This document shows positions 47,182-58,463 of a stretch of 64,000 nucleotides of DNA, in pieces (positions within the stretch are counted from its first letter, which is position 1; each line of letters starts with the position of its first letter). Source of the stretch: Aegilops tauschii subsp. strangulata (Eukaryota; Streptophyta; Magnoliopsida; Poales; Poaceae). Position numbers and translations under genes: made by a program. Location of the stretch: positions 237,438,622 to 237,502,621 of the forward strand of contig NC_053039.3 in the NCBI RefSeq assembly GCF_002575655.3. The letters are read 5' to 3'. Below the pieces are notes generated by a model. That model saw nothing but the letters and a program-made list of their open reading frames with translations, ran no database searches and was not told where the DNA came from.

Positions 47182-50100
47182 TATTACGCCCACGATACGG
47201 CTATATCTCCCACGTGTCGAGGCACGACTTAGAGGCATAACCGCATTGTGGTTTTGTCGCAAGAAGGGTCATCTTCACACAATCCCATGTAATGAACAAG
47301 AATGGGATAAAGAGTTGGCTTACAATCGCCACTTCACGCAATACATAAATATAATTCATACATCATCCAAAATACACACATATAGACCGACTACGGTCAA
47401 AATCCAGATGAAAATAAGATAACCCCAAATGCTAGATCCCCGATCGTCCCAACTGGGCTCCACTACTGATCATCAGGAAAATACACATAGTAACGACCAC
47501 GTTCCTCATCGAACTCCCACTTGAGATCGATCCCATCATCTGCACTGGCATCGTCGGCACCTGCAACTGTTTTGGTAGAATCTGCGAGTCACGGGGACTC
47601 AGCAATCTCACACCCGCGAGATCAAAACTATTTAGGCTTATAGGAAAGGAAGGTGTAATGAGGTGGAGCTGCAGCGGCAATAAGCATATATGGTGGCTAA
47701 CATGCGCAAATGAGAGCGAGAAGAGAAGCAACGGAACGGTCGTCATCTAGCAAAGACCAAGAAGTGATCCTGAACTCCTACTTACGTCATACATAACTCA
47801 GACCGTGTTCACTTCCCGGACTCCGCCGAGAAGAGACCATCACGGCTACACACGCAGTTGATGTATTTTAATTGGGTCAAGTGACAAGTTCTCTACAACC
47901 GGACATTAACAAATTCCCATCTGCCTCATAACCGCGGGCACGGCTTTCGAAAGATAATACCCTGCAGGGGTGTCCCAACTTAGCCCATCATAAGCTCTCA
48001 CGGTCAACGAAGGATAAACCTTCTCCCGGACAGACCCGATCAGTCTCGGAATCCCGGTATACAAGACATTTCGACAATGGTAAAACAAGACCAGCAAAGC
48101 CGCCCGAATGTGCCGACAAATCCCGATAGGAGCTGCACATATCTCGTTCTCAGGGCACACCGGATAAGTCAAGCTACGAGTAAAACCAGACCTCGAGTTT
48201 CCCCGAGGTGGCCCCGCAGGCTGCTCGGTTCGGACCAACACTCGAAGGAGCACTGGCCCGAGGGGGGTTAAAAATGAAGATGACCCTCGGGCTCGCGAAA
48301 ACCCGGGGGAAAAGGCTTAGGTGGCAAATGGTAAAACCAAGGTTGGGCCTTGCTGGAGGAGTTTTATTCAAGGCGAACTGTCAAGGGGGTCCCATAAATC
48401 ACCCGACCGCGTAAGTAACGCAAACTCAAGGAACATAATACCGGTATAACAGAAACTAGGGCGGCAAGAGTGGAACAAAACACCAGGCATAAGGCCGAGC
48501 CTTCCACCCTTTACCAAATATATAGATGCATTAATTAAATAAGAGATATTGTGATATCCCAACATATCCATGTTCCGATATGGAACAAACTTCAACTTCA
48601 CCTGCAACTAGCAACGCTATAAGAAGGGCTGAGCAAAAGCGGTAACTTAGCCAAACAACGGTTTGCTAGGAAAGGATGGTTAGAGGCTGGCATGGCAATA
48701 TGGGAGGCATGATATAGAAAATGATAGGTAGCGCAGCATGGCAATAGAGCGAACAACTAGCAAAGCAAAGATAGAAGTGATTTCGAGGGGTGGTCATCTT
48801 GCCTGCAAGGTTCTCAGAGTTGTCGAAAGCTTGATCCTCGTAAGCGTACTCAACAGGTTCCTCGTTCACGAACTTGTCTCCCGGCTCTACCCAAGACAAG
48901 AACACAAACAAACGGAACCACAATCAATCACGAGAAATGCACAAGCAACATGATGCAAAACATGTATGATATGCGAGATATGATATGCGATGCATATGCG
49001 TGCTCCGGGAGGAAAATGATGAACAAGGCAGTAACTTGGCAAACCAAGCATGCCACTGGAAAGATGAGATGATTTCGGTCGAAATCGATATAAAGATCAC
49101 CGGAAACGGATGCACGGTTTGCAAATGGCAAGCAAAACAAGAATGACACGAATCTGCGATTGACAGCATGATAGCACTTAAAATGCAACAAACAACAATG
49201 CTACAGCACTCCAACATAGCAACAAAGTGCATGGCAGTAGTCTACAGGAGATGCTTGACAAACTATGAACACTGAGCTACGGCTAGATCACAACATATCA
49301 AGCTCAAACAAGCATGGCAAAAGTGCAAAAGATAACAGGTTCACAGACTGAAATTACTGGACATGGCAGAAAACAGCATCAGGTAGCAATGTTCAGAGCA
49401 TGAAATAAACATGCTACAAGAACTTAACATAGCAAAAAAGGCATGGCAGTGTTCTACTAAATGCATATGACAAAAGTCCCTTAATGACCATAAGCCAAAA
49501 AGGACCAGAAGATATAATGGCAAGCATGTAAAGATAGCAAGTTACGTTATCAGGTTTCAGACTTAGCAGAAAACAGAGCATGGCAGAAACAATAATATGA
49601 GGACATGTTTGTGAGCTTGATGCACTCACTACAGAGCAATGCATGACAAAACAAGCATACCTACAGCCAGATGGCATGTTTATGAAGCTATTCATGGCAA
49701 GAGCAAATACATAACATGTATGGATCAACTACAACAAGCTTGGCAAAAATGAATATCATGTTAAGAATCTGCCAGAAATATTTTATAGCAAAAGTAGAGC
49801 ATGATTGAGTCATGCTATGGCACTCCATAATTGCAGATAAGGGCAGGAATGGATCAACTACAACTATAGCTACAAAACATCCTTACTGAACATCTCCAAA
49901 ATATGCATGGATCTCTCTGTAGCATCAAGTTTACATGGCAACAAAATAACAGCAGACAAAGACTTGGAGAAATCACCAAGTCCCTGAAATCAGAAACATT
50001 ACGGGGCCTAGTTTGCATGCTTGTGCTAGTCACCACAAAGATCACAAAAATATATGGCATACACCACTGGAAAGATGGCATGGCATACCACAAAACACAT

Positions 50101-51440
50101 GTAGAGCTCATGCCCATAAGATGCACAGATTAAATGATACAAAAATGACAAATCTCCAAGTTCTGATAAGAACCAGCAGATAACAGCAACTAGCACTCTT
50201 GCAACAGAGATTTGGGCATCAAGATGGCCTCTAATGAACATGGTGCAATTGAACGAAATGTAGAGCATCACGAGCTTTGACATATTACACGTGCGAAACG
50301 GAGCTACATGCAAGGAGTTATGCACTGTTGAACATGGGTACATGCTGGAAAAATCATAAGACTTAGGAAATTTTCGGGCACGGGAAAGTCAACGGCAGTA
50401 CCAGTTCGGATCGAGGCCGAAGCTCTCGAGCTCGGGCTCGGGGCCGGCGATGGAGGGCGGCCGGAGTCGGGGAGGTGGAAGGAGGCGACGGCGAGGGGGC
50501 GCCGGTGGCCGGCGACGGCGGGGCCGCGGCGAGGAGGCGGCGACGGCGGCGGGGAGGCGGCGCGCGGCGGCGGTGATGCCCGGCGGCGGCGGCGCGGCGA
50601 GCACAGGCGGCGGCGCGGGTCGGGCGTGCGGAGGGCGGCACCGCGGCGGCGGATCGGGCCGGGCGGGCCCCGCCTCGGCCCGGCCGGCCGGCGGCGCGGG
50701 GAGGAGAGAGAGGGCGCGGCGCGGGATGAGGTGGCGGCCTCTGATTGGCTGGGGCGGCGGTGAAGGCGACGTGGCAGCGCCCTATTGGCCGAGGTGAGGT
50801 GGCGGGTGGACGTGTCCGGCGGCGGCGGGTTTGTCCGGGCGCGAGGTGGAAGAAGGGTAGGGTTTGGACTGCGAATGTATACGGGAGGGGATGCACTTAT
50901 ATAGCTAGAGGGAGCTAGGAGAGTCCAAATGAGGTGCGGTTTTCGCCCACACGATCGTGATCGAACGACCTGCAGCATGGAAGAGAGTTTGGTGGGTTTT
51001 GGGCTGGTTTTTGAGGGGGTTTTGCTGCAACACACAAATGGACTTTGCGGATGCCCGGTTAACCGTTGGAGTACCAAACGACCTCCAAATGGAACGAAAC
51101 TTGACCGGTGGTCTCCGGGTGGTATACTAAGGCCACTTGACAAGCCTCGGTCCATTCCGAGAATGTTTGACACCCGCACATGAAAGAAAACAAGAGGGGT
51201 GCACCGGAGGAGATAGGAGCGCCGAATTGCAAAACGGACAACGGGGAAAATGTTCGAATGCAAGAGACGAACACGTATGCAAATGCAATGCACATGATGA
51301 GATGATATGAAATGCATGACATGAACAAAATACAAAACAAAAGACAAAAACCCGACCACGGAGGGAAATATCATAGCACATAGCCGAAAATGGCAAGAGT
51401 CGGAGTTACAAATATGGAAAGTTACATGCGGGGTGTTACA
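47182..51440 (-). mobile_element. 4.3-kb solo-LTR-like element B (same family as element A)
   Basis: Read on the minus strand it starts TGTAACACCCCGCATGTAAC (51440) and ends CGTGGGCGTAATA (47182), flanked by GACGA on both sides (47177-47181, 51441-51445). It is closely similar over its length to element A at 27184-31386, in opposite orientation, and likewise lacks a second LTR or a pol gene. The GC-rich stretch lies at 50390-50830. Confidence 0.7.
47463..48891 (-). CDS. Small two-exon ORF in solo-LTR-like element B
   Basis: This is the counterpart of the ORF in element A. Exon a (about 48891-48803) encodes [20 protein letters not shown] and DNSENLAG, with the same AG|GCAAG donor. Exon b (47560-47463) encodes [20 protein letters not shown], then [11 protein letters not shown] and stop. 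Only a few residue changes (E to K, S to Y) separate the two copies and no stop has arisen. Function unknown. Confidence 0.4.
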
Positions 51441-54219
51441 GACGATGTGGTCATTAAAACCAGACATGTCGAATCCTTAATAGGCAACTTGAGGCTCATG
51501 TTCGACAATCTCTGAACATACGACATTAAACTCAATCCAGAAAAATGTGTCTTCGGCGTGCCCGCCGGAAAGCTCTTAGACTTCATCGTCTCCAACAGAG
51601 GAATCGAAGCAAATCCGGCTAAAATCCAAGCTCTGTCACAGTTGGCTATCCCAACAGACCTCAAGCAAATCCAGAAACTAACTGGATGCGTGGCTGCCTT
51701 AAGCCGCTTCATCTCCCGATTAGGAGAAAAGGCACTGCCTCTTTATCGCCTTCTTCGACGCACTGAACACTTCGAGTGGACGGATGCGGCCACGGCCGGA
51801 TTGGAAGAATTAAAAGACGTTTTGGCCACAAACCCAATCTTGGCCGCGCCAAATGTCGGCGAACCAATGCTGTTATATATAGCGGCAACACACCAAGTTG
51901 TAAGCGCAGTGCTCATCGTCGAACGAGAGACGGACGGACATAAGTTCCCGCTTCAAAAGCCGGTATACTATGTATCCACTGTCCTCACTCCATGCAAATC
52001 ACGGTACCCACATTATCAAAAGATAGCATACGCGGTCTTCATGGCATCCCGGAAACTACGACACTACTTTCAAGAGTGTTCAATTATGGTGTCCTCTGAA
52101 GTACCACTCAACAACATAATAAACAACCGCGAGGCCACGGGCCGGATTGCTAAATGGGCTATTGAGCTCCTCCCATTCGACATAATATGCAAACCACGGC
52201 GAATCATTAAGTCACAAGTACTGGCTGATTTCGTCGCCGAATGGACAGAAGCCGAACTCCCTAAAGAGTACGACGCATACTCCAATTGGATCATGCACTT
52301 TGACGGCTCTAAAATGCTGGCTGGTCTGGGGGCTGGTGTTGTCCTGACATCCCCCACCGGAGATACAGTCCAATACATACTCCAAATACTATACACAGAC
52401 TCCAACAACGCAGCAGAATATGAGGCCCCTGTTACATGGTCTCCGGATGGCAGTCTCCATGGGCATTCAACGCCTGGAGGTGCGTGGGGACTCGAACCTC
52501 GCAATATCTCAAATAAATGGAGACTTCGACGCCAAGGATCCAAAAATGGCGGCTTATCGCAACGCCGTCCTCAAAATGTCAGCTCGGTTCGAGGGGCTTG
52601 AATTCAACCATGTGGTCCGGGAAAACAATCAGGCGGCGGATATCCTCGCCCGCATCGGCGCTAAGCGCGACCCTGTCCCACCTAATATCTTCTTGGAAAG
52701 GCTGTTTAAGCCATCCGTGGTATGGGAAGGAGAGACCGGTAACAATAGTCCGGACCCGGCCACAACACCAGACACCGAACACTCTGACGTAATCGGAGGC
52801 TCTGCCACCGAAATGACACCTTCCGCTGACGTGATTATGCCTGTCATCGCCCCGTGGACAGAACCCTTCTTGGCCTACCTAACTAGGCAGGAACTACCCG
52901 AGGACCCAAACGAGTCACGTTGCATTGTGCGACGGTCTAAAGCCTACAAGGTCCATGAAGGAGAGCTTTATAAGAAAAGTGCTACCAGAGTCCTTCAAAG
53001 GTGTATCTCCGAAGAGGAAGGACGGTAACTCTTGGCAGAAATTCATGCTGGACTTGGCGGCCACCACGCCGCAGCTCGAGCCCTTGTAAGCAAGGCCTTC
53101 CGTACAGGTTTCTACTGGCCGACGGCCCGAGCGGACGCACAGGACCTCGTTCAACGTTGTGTCGGTTGCCAGCTTTTTGCAAACCAAAGCCATATGCCGC
53201 CTACCGCTCTCTAAACAATCCCCATTACTTGGCCCTTTGCAGTCTGGGGGCTTGATATGGTCGGACCCCTTAAAGGGGGAAGCCATAAGAAAAAAAACTT
53301 ATTGGTCATGGTGGATAAATTCACCAAATGGATAGAAGCCAAACCAGTCAAAATGGCCGAATCCGGACCAGTGATAGACTTCATATCCGGGGTTGTACAC
53401 CGTTATGGCATTCCCCACAGCATCATCACCGATAATGGCTCGAACTTCACAGCCGACAAGGTAAAACTTTGGTGCAGCAACATCGGCATTAAGCTCGATT
53501 ATGCTTCTGTCTATCACCCGCAAACTAACGGTCAAGTCGAGCGAGCAAATGGTCTTATCATGAGCGGCATTAAACCCAGACTAGTGCGATCCTTGAAGGA
53601 ATCTGATACGCACTGGGTAGAGGAGCTCAACTCCGTACTATGGGGGCTGCGGACCACGCCGAATCGCACTACCGGATACACACCGTTCTTCATGGTGTAC
53701 GACGCAGAGGCGGTACTGCCCTGCGACATAATTCATGACTCACCTCGAGTGCGCATGTACGAAGAGAAAGAGGCCGAGCTTGATCGGCAGGACAGCTTGG
53801 ACGCCCTGGAGGAGGAGCATGACGTGGCAAAAGCCCGTTCCGCATTCTATCAGCAACAGGCTCGAAGGTATCAAAGCAGAGAAGTACGGGCCAAAACTTA
53901 TAACGTTGGCGAACTCGTTCTACGCCTACCGGAGAAGAAAAAGAACAAGCTCAAGCCCAAATGGGAAGGTCCCTTCGTTATTGACCAAGTTCTGACCGGT
54001 GGAGCGTACCGTTTGCGGGATGCATCGGACAATCGACTCGAGCCAAACCCATGGAATGCAGCCAGACTCCGAAGGTTCTACGCCTACTGCCGGACTCTAT
54101 GTTCGTCTCCTTACCTCTGTCAATTTTTTATATATTCGTTATCTGTCTTATCTTTCTTTCTTCCCTTTTTTATTCAAGGCCTTAAAAGGCTAAAATGTGT
54201 CTTGACTACACAATCTTGA
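51441..54219 (+). pseudogene. Gypsy 2 pol: RT remainder, RNase H, integrase
   Basis: RT continues DDVVIKTRHVESLIGNLRLM with a TGA at 51512, then LNPEKCVFGVPAGKLLDFIV and LQKPVYYVSTVLTPCKSRYP. RNase H shows WIMHFDGSKMLAGLGAGVVL and a shift near 52423, then LEVRGDSNLAISQINGDFDA. The integrase zinc region AEIHAGLGGHHAAARAL with CVGCQLFA follows a TAA at 53026; another stop is at 53212. Catalytic residues: D in WGLDMVGPL, D in IITDNGSNFT, E in NGQVERANG. The chromodomain-like C-terminal part ends LRRFYAYC; the open frame stops at 54219. The core from 53257 on is uninterrupted. Confidence 0.9.
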
Positions 54220-54898
54220 CGCGCTAGCCGCGCTCATGATACCTGGGGGCTTCTTATACAGAAGCTTAATATAGCTACGTTCCGGGCTCTAGGCCCCACA
54301 CATGTGTTACTTTTCACATGTACCTTTTTTCGCCATTATATGCATCAATATGACTTAAGTTTTGGCCAAGCTGGGTTGCCTGGCTCTTGTGTTTATGCCC
54401 TACATTCCCGTTAATTTGGCTAGGGCATAAGGGGAGCACCTCTGCGATTGTTACTGCCGGGTCAGCCGGATGTGTACCTCAGACTGGGTGAAGCCGAAAG
54501 CTAGCGTTCTTAAGGGAATATTCGGTCGGTGAACAAAAAACGATTTTTATTTATTGTACTACATGCCCCCAGATGTTTATATCATGCGTCTCTTTTCGCA
54601 GTTCGGACATGCACATTAATGCATGCGTACCCAGGGAAAGGAACCCTTAACAGAACTATTCTCCCTGGAAGATGTTTCTTACTATCCATGTAATATAACA
54701 TAGCTAGTTGGGTACTTGTCTGTTCAAGCACTTATGACCCCTACGCCTGGTTTCCACGTGTACCCTGGTTTTCACATAACTAAGCGGGTATTCGGATACA
54801 CTCCGGACTGTCGGGTCCGGAGGTCGAAGCGAAAAGGTCTGCATGACAAATGATTTACAATCCGGCTAGGGACAATACATGTCACTTGAAATACACAG
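54220..54898 (+). other. Gypsy 2 spacer between pol and the antisense gene
   Basis: No coding frame. It contains the convergent 3' ends of pol (plus strand) and of the antisense gene (minus strand). Confidence 0.5.
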
Positions 54899-57669
54899 TC
54901 ACTTAGACTGACTAAATTCTTCTTCTATACCATCCAACAGGCTGTCTAGCCTACAATCCTGTTGGGAATACTTTGCGGCTAATTCTACCTGGTCATACAC
55001 CAAGCTGACGGGGATCTCTTTCCCATCAGACCTCACAGGTCCGACCTCGGCCATGTGGTTCGAGTCAGCCTTGGTATATCGCGTCTTCACCATGGCCCAG
55101 GCTTCCCTTGCACCTTGTCGGCAGGCTGATATCTTCCATAATCGGAAGCGCCGCCGCGCTCCCTTGAGCTTCTCTACAAGCTCCCCCATTTCTCCTGGCA
55201 GGGAGGCGGATGGCCACAAGGCTTGGGCAATGCCCTACATCACCTGCCGAACTTGTTCGTGCAGTTGGGAGAGCTCTGGCAGAAGATCACCTGTGGACCC
55301 GGGCATTTCCTCGGTGGGACGACCCGTCAGCATACCTACAGATATAACTCTGTCAGTCGGTTTCTTCACCGAACTCTTTAAAAGTTCGTTCAAGCACTTA
55401 CCGAAAATGCCGCATCGAAGCCTCTTATTCTTTTTTACGGAGTCAGCAAGCTGGGCTCGAACATCTTTCAGTTCAATGCCCAGCCGGGTATTTGCGTCTT
55501 GGAGATCGTTTTTCTCCCGCCTAACCCATGTAAGCACGCGCTCGCCAGCCCTTAGCTGTCGTTTAGCATGTTGCTCATCCCCTCGCACGACCTCCGGATT
55601 CACTCCGGAGTCATCTGCAGAATCTATTGTTAGATTTGCACGCATGCCGCATACTACCTGGTACATGACATTCTTTGCAATGGAAACAAGTGTTACCAGA
55701 TGGGGCCTTCTCGGACTCCTTCACTGCGGCAACTGCGGCCTGAAGCTGGGCTTTGCACTCCTCCAGCTCTTGAGACAACTGGGTATTCTTCTCCGTAAGA
55801 ACCTATGCAAACAACGATCCTTAAATCAGTTGTGCCAACTGTTTCAAGTCTCAGGGGCTACTGATATACATAATTATTAGATTTTCTTACCCGTATATCC
55901 TTTACATACTAGTCCGTGGCTCTGGCAAGACCACTTTGAGCAGCTCGGATGTATGCGTCTCCTGAGTTGAAGGCATTGAAACAAGCGTCGCGGAGTACGG
56001 CCCGACGACGCCTGTGATTCATGGCACTCTCCACTTCAGAATTCGTAGCGGACAGCCTATCCGCATCCTCTGTAGGAGTAACATCCGGTGTTGGCCCCAT
56101 GTTAGCGTCGTCCTCTAAGTCCGGCTCTGGAGCCCGACTGGTGGAGGCGCGGCCGGCAACCTCTTCGGATATAGCCCGGCGAGCGTTTTTCCTACTAGGA
56201 AACCTGGACGTTATTATATTTTAAAAGACGACAACCATGGAGCAAGGTTCTTTTTCATACCTCTGCGACGGCGTCTCAGTCCTGACCGCCTTCCTTTTAA
56301 GCCTACCCGACTTAGGTGCCCCTTGTTGGTGAGTCACTGCGGGTTCGGCATGGCATCCCGAGGGCCTTCCCTGTAAGACACCATATGTGTGCGGTATGTG
56401 AAGTGCAGAAAAAGGGATCCTTCTCGGAAGTTGGGACTCCGATTTTACTTACATGCGATGCAGGGAGTAGTCCAGGATAATCGGCTATGATGGCCACCAG
56501 GGCACCGTCGTAGCTTAATTGATAGAACGTCCTGTCAATGAGCTCCACAAATGTGTCCGGATCTTCTTCGAGTCCGGGGTCGAGGGCCCGGTCAGGGTCC
56601 TCTGGTTGTGGAGGCGGGCTGTGGACCTCCCTCACAGCTTCTTGCAGTTCCTTCTATGAAATGGCAAGGTAAATACTTATGATGAAGAATGCGGGAAGGT
56701 TTGGAGTAAAAAGTAGCAGCTCACCCAGTTTGGGGGGTTGTACATGGAGAATCCATCCCGTGGCTTAATGCGGATGAACTCCTCTTCCTCTCCTTTATAT
56801 AAATCGGACAATATTTTCGCTAGAGCAGCGATGGAGTCCGGTCCCTTACGGCTGCAGCGGGTAGCATCGTCTTCGCCATTGAAGTGCCACATGGGTTGTC
56901 CCCGATATTGAAGTGGCTGCACCCCCCGCATTATACATATTGACATAACCTCGATTATTGTCAATCCTGATTGGGCCAGCGTCTTTATCCGGCCCATCAG
57001 GTAAAGTACTTCTCGGTTATCTTCCTCTTGGGGGCTCCGAGGGCGCCAGCTGCGGCGTTTATTCAAGGGAGCGTTGTCGAACTCAGGAAGGCCCATCTGA
57101 ATAGGTTCCGGAAGGGGGACGTCCTCCATATAAAACCACTCTGAAGGCCAGTCTTCAGATGTCTTCTTTGGAGTACCGGACAGGTATCCGGTCCCGGCGA
57201 TGCGCCATATCTCGGCTCCGCCCACTTGATATATTGACCCCTCCTGTGTACGGGGTACGAGGCAGAATAGCCTCTTCCATAGCTCGAAATGAGCTTCGCA
57301 GTCCAGAAATAGCTCGCAAAGGGCGACATAGCCAGCGATGTGTAATATGGAGGCGGGAGTAAAGTTATGCAGCTGGAGGCCGTAGAACTCCAGGAGCCCG
57401 TGGAGGAATGGGTGAATTGGAAATCCAAGCCCCCTTAATAAGTAAGGGACAAGGCATACCCGCTCCGCCATGGATGGGTTGGGAAAGCTCTCCGCTTGCT
57501 CCCCGCCATTGTAGGTGGCGAGTCCGGCTTGAACGGGGACCATATACGCTGGAGGGAGAAATCCCTGGGTCTGTAACTCAACCAATTCGCTGTGGGGGAC
57601 GGAACACTTCTTCCAATTGCTTGGATTAGGGCTACGGGAGCGAGAGGAGGAGCTGTGATGGCCGGCCAT
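54899..57669 (-). CDS. Antisense seven-exon gene of Gypsy 2 (PF04195-like plus coiled coil)
   Basis: Exons 57669-56725, 56653-56453, 56370-56261, 56203-55891, 55802-55697, 55653-55402 and 55335-54899 are bounded by GT-AG sites and join in phase throughout (788 codons). Exon 1 (MAGHHSSSSRSRSPNPSNWK) includes LLRGLGFPIHPFLHGLLEFY, NFTPASILHIAGYVALCELF and WPSEWFYMEDVPLPEP, which match the pattern of the 'putative gypsy type transposon' domain PF04195. Exons 4-7 are charged and probably coiled coil (TEKNTQLSQELEECKAQLQA, LQDANTRLGIELKDVRAQLA). Two TAG stops interrupt it (exon 4 after ARATD, exon 7 after VRQVM at 55235). Function unknown. It lies wholly inside the element, opposite to gag-pol. 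The conserved splice phases argue that it was once expressed as a spliced mRNA. Confidence 0.7.
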
Positions 57670-57745
57670 GATGGGATGGACTTTTCCGGGCGCGCTCCGA
57701 TGGATACTCGATGTGGGAGGATGGTGTGATCTAGATCCCCGTCTC

Positions 57746-57753
57746 TTTAAATA
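57746..57753 (-). promoter_or_regulatory. TATA-like box of the Gypsy 2 antisense gene
   Basis: On the minus strand GTCTATTTAAAGAGACGG lies about 77 nt before the ATG at 57669. It falls between the 3' LTR and the gene, as in Gypsy 1 and Gypsy 3. Confidence 0.5.
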
Positions 57754-57987
57754 GACGATTTACTTACATGGTTAGGGTGGCAAGTGTAAAAATGCCCCGA
57801 CTTCTCGCATTCGCTCGACACGTGGAGGATAGCCATTAATGGGCGCAGAAGCCAAAGAATGCAACATTTATGGGAAGACGGACACTACTCGACAGGTACT
57901 CAGAATTTGGAGAAGAACCCGCCTTGCAATGCCGAAGACAATCTGCGCGTCGGACTCATCGTCATTGAAGCCTGGTTCGGGGGCTAC

Positions 57988-58458
57988 TGAGGGAGTCCTA
58001 GATTAGGGGGTCCTCGGACAGCTGGACTATATCCTTTGGCCGGACTGTTGGACTATGAAGATACAATATTGAAGACTTCGTCCCGTGTCCGGATGGGACT
58101 CTCCTTGGCGTGGAAGGCAAGCTTGGCAATACGGATATGTAGATCTCCTCCCTTGTAACCAACTCTGTGTAACCCTAGCCCCCACCGGTGTCTATATAAA
58201 CCGGAGGGTTTAGTCCTTAGGACAACAACAATCATAATCATAGGCTAGCTTCTAGGGTATAGCCTCTACGATCTCGTGGTAGATCAACTCTTGTAATACT
58301 CATATCATCAAAATCAATCAAGCAGGAAGTAGGGTATTACCTCCATCGAGAGGGCCCGAACCTGGGTAAACATTGTGTCCCCCGCCTCCTGTTACCATCC
58401 GCCTTAGATGCATAGTTTGGGACCCCCTACCCGAGATCTGCCGGTTTTCACACCGACA
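57988..58458 (+). repeat. Gypsy 2 3' LTR (471 bp)
   Basis: It begins TGAGGGAGTCCTAGATTAGG after a purine-rich GGTTCGGGGGCTAC and ends TTTTCACACCGACA before GGGGT. It has the same length as the 5' LTR. Confidence 0.9.
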
Positions 58459-58463
58459 GGGGT

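Larger units (their letters stand above)
44182..58458 (+). mobile_element. Gypsy 2: complete but inactive Ty3/Gypsy element (14.3 kb with nested insertion)
   Basis: It has 5-bp duplications GGGGT (44177-44181 and 58459-58463), two 471-bp LTRs, a gag remnant, protease, RT, RNase H and integrase in Gypsy order, then a seven-exon antisense gene, then the 3' LTR. A 4.3-kb solo-LTR-like element splits the RT active-site codons. By-eye LTR differences number about 20, near 4%. The LTR is of a type very abundant in wheat (possibly Fatima; recalled, not verified). Confidence 0.9.

Noticed and set aside
53257..54219. Possible independent host gene for the 320-codon open frame
   Set aside because: It is the integrase core and C-terminus of Gypsy 2 (D-D-E motif present), not a host gene.
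56677..57669. Unconnected host gene unrelated to Gypsy 2
   Set aside because: It lies between pol and the 3' LTR inside the element's target duplications, and a similar gene occupies the same slot in Gypsy 3.
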